Shown here: positions 6,065 through 6,699 of the stretch, one piece after another
Numbering within the stretch: the stretch's first letter is position 1
How the letters are laid out: each line of letters begins with the position of its first letter
Source of the DNA: Parvularcula sp039198765
GTDB taxonomy: Bacteria; Pseudomonadota; Alphaproteobacteria; Caulobacterales; Parvularculaceae
Reading direction: 5' to 3'
NCBI GenBank assembly: GCA_039198765.1
Contig: JBCCTF010000181.1
Coordinates: 1 to 6,699 of the forward strand
Length of the DNA: 6,699 nt
Made by a program: the position numbers and the translations under genes
Notes under the pieces: model-generated
Database searches by the model: none
What the model was told of the DNA's origin: nothing
What the model saw: the letters and a program-made list of their open reading frames with translations, nothing else

Positions 6065-6699
6065 CGCCGCACTGGCGCGAAACGGAGTGGGCAGACGGGA
6101 TCGGGGCCTTCGGCGCGCGCCTGCGTAGCGGCAAGACCACGGCCCGCGCGGCGACCGAGGGCGCGCTGGCCAGAATCGCCACCCACGACGGGCAAATGCA
6201 GGCCTTCGTCCACGTCGCCGCTGATGCTGCTCTCGATCAGGCCACGCGCGCCGATAGGCTCTTGGCACAGGGAACCGATCTCGGCCCCCTGATGGGCGTG
6301 CCCGTCGGAATCAAGGACCTTTTCGCCGTCGACGGCATGCCCACGTGCGCCGGCAGTCGGCTCGACGTCTCCCATGCCATCGGCCGGGAAGGCACCGTCG
6401 TTGCCCGGCTGCGCGCGGCGGGCACGGTGATCCTCGGGAAGTGCCGTACAATCGAGTTCGCGGCGGGCGCGCAGAACACCAGCCACCCAACCCCGTGGAA
6501 CCCCGCGGACCCGGCCACACATCGCAGCCCGGGCGGCTCCTCCAACGGCTCAGCGACCGCTGTGGCCGCAGGGTATTGCCCGCTCGCCATTGGATCGGAC
6601 ACAGGCGGCTCTGTCCGTGCACCGGCAGCGCTTTGCGGTCTTACAGGACACAAACTCACCGCCGATCTCATAGCACTGGACGGAGTCTTTCCCCTTTGC
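6061..6699 (+). CDS. Amidase-signature hydrolase (3' partial)
   Basis: The frame starts at GTG 6061, which overlaps the dctM stop (GTGA, 4 bases), and stays open for 213 codons to the window edge. It is about half of the usual 430-480 residues. It carries the whole Ser-cisSer-Lys catalytic triad: Lys85 in GVPVGIKD (79-86), cis-Ser160 in PGGSSNGSA (157-165) and nucleophile Ser184 in GSDTGGSVRAPA (178-189). The spacings (75 and 24) equal those in the GatA amidases. The usual 'GLKPT' is GHKLT (196-200), a change seen in amidases other than GatA. Enzymes of this family cleave amides, ureido groups or aryl amides in the cytoplasm; the substrate cannot be told from the N-terminal half. No ribosome site is visible before the GTG, so translation is probably coupled to dctM. 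Its place suggests that it processes the imported compound, but a side role is possible. Confidence 0.93.
   Translation, partial: MTPHWRETEWADGIGAFGARLRSGKTTARAATEGALARIATHDGQMQAFVHVAADAALDQATRADRLLAQGTDLGPLMGVPVGIKDLFAVDGMPTCAGSRLDVSHAIGREGTVVARLRAAGTVILGKCRTIEFAAGAQNTSHPTPWNPADPATHRSPGGSSNGSATAVAAGYCPLAIGSDTGGSVRAPAALCGLTGHKLTADLIALDGVFPLC

Noticed and set aside
5734..6522. 262-residue open frame on the minus strand, opposite dctM and the amidase
   Set aside because: The plus strand encodes clear DctM and amidase motifs with catalytic residues across the whole span. The minus frame is Arg-rich and shows no domain, so it is a high-GC shadow.

Overview
The window looks like chromosome from an alphaproteobacterium, most likely a Rhodobacterales/Roseobacter-type marine bacterium. 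I infer this from the high GC content, the codon choice, and the pairing of a D-cysteine desulfhydrase/L-cysteate lyase-type enzyme with a TRAP transporter. No rRNA or other taxonomic marker is present, so the assignment is only an inference.

Layout. (1) Positions 1-507, plus strand: the C-terminal nuclease part of a phage terminase large subunit, cut by the window edge; this is a prophage or prophage relic. (2) Positions 508-1069: a junction with no convincing intact gene. It holds a broken VOC (glyoxalase-like) gene on the minus strand and an unassigned stretch of about 220 bases that may be a dispersed repeat. (3) Positions 1070-1951, minus strand: a LysR-family regulator. (4) Positions 1952-2056: a divergent control region with interlocked inverted repeats. 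(5) Positions 2057-6699, plus strand: a probable operon. It encodes a PLP-dependent D-cysteine desulfhydrase/L-cysteate sulfo-lyase-type enzyme, a TRAP transporter (periplasmic binding protein DctP, small permease DctQ, large permease DctM), and an amidase-signature hydrolase that overlaps dctM by 4 bases and runs off the window.

Working model. The LysR protein senses the substrate or a product and controls the divergent operon. The TRAP system imports a carboxylated, probably amino-acid-like compound using the ion gradient. The amidase could release it from an amide or similar conjugate, and the PLP enzyme would then beta-eliminate sulfide or sulfite to give pyruvate and ammonium. Two substitutions at the sites that separate ACC deaminase from D-cysteine desulfhydrase point to sulfur-compound lyase activity. 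Two stem-loops, one before dctP and one between dctP and dctQ, probably set the different expression levels of the operon's parts.

I see no new class of system. The most interesting points are the association of lyase, TRAP transporter and amidase, the non-standard binding-protein motif, the palindromes, and the scarred prophage junction.
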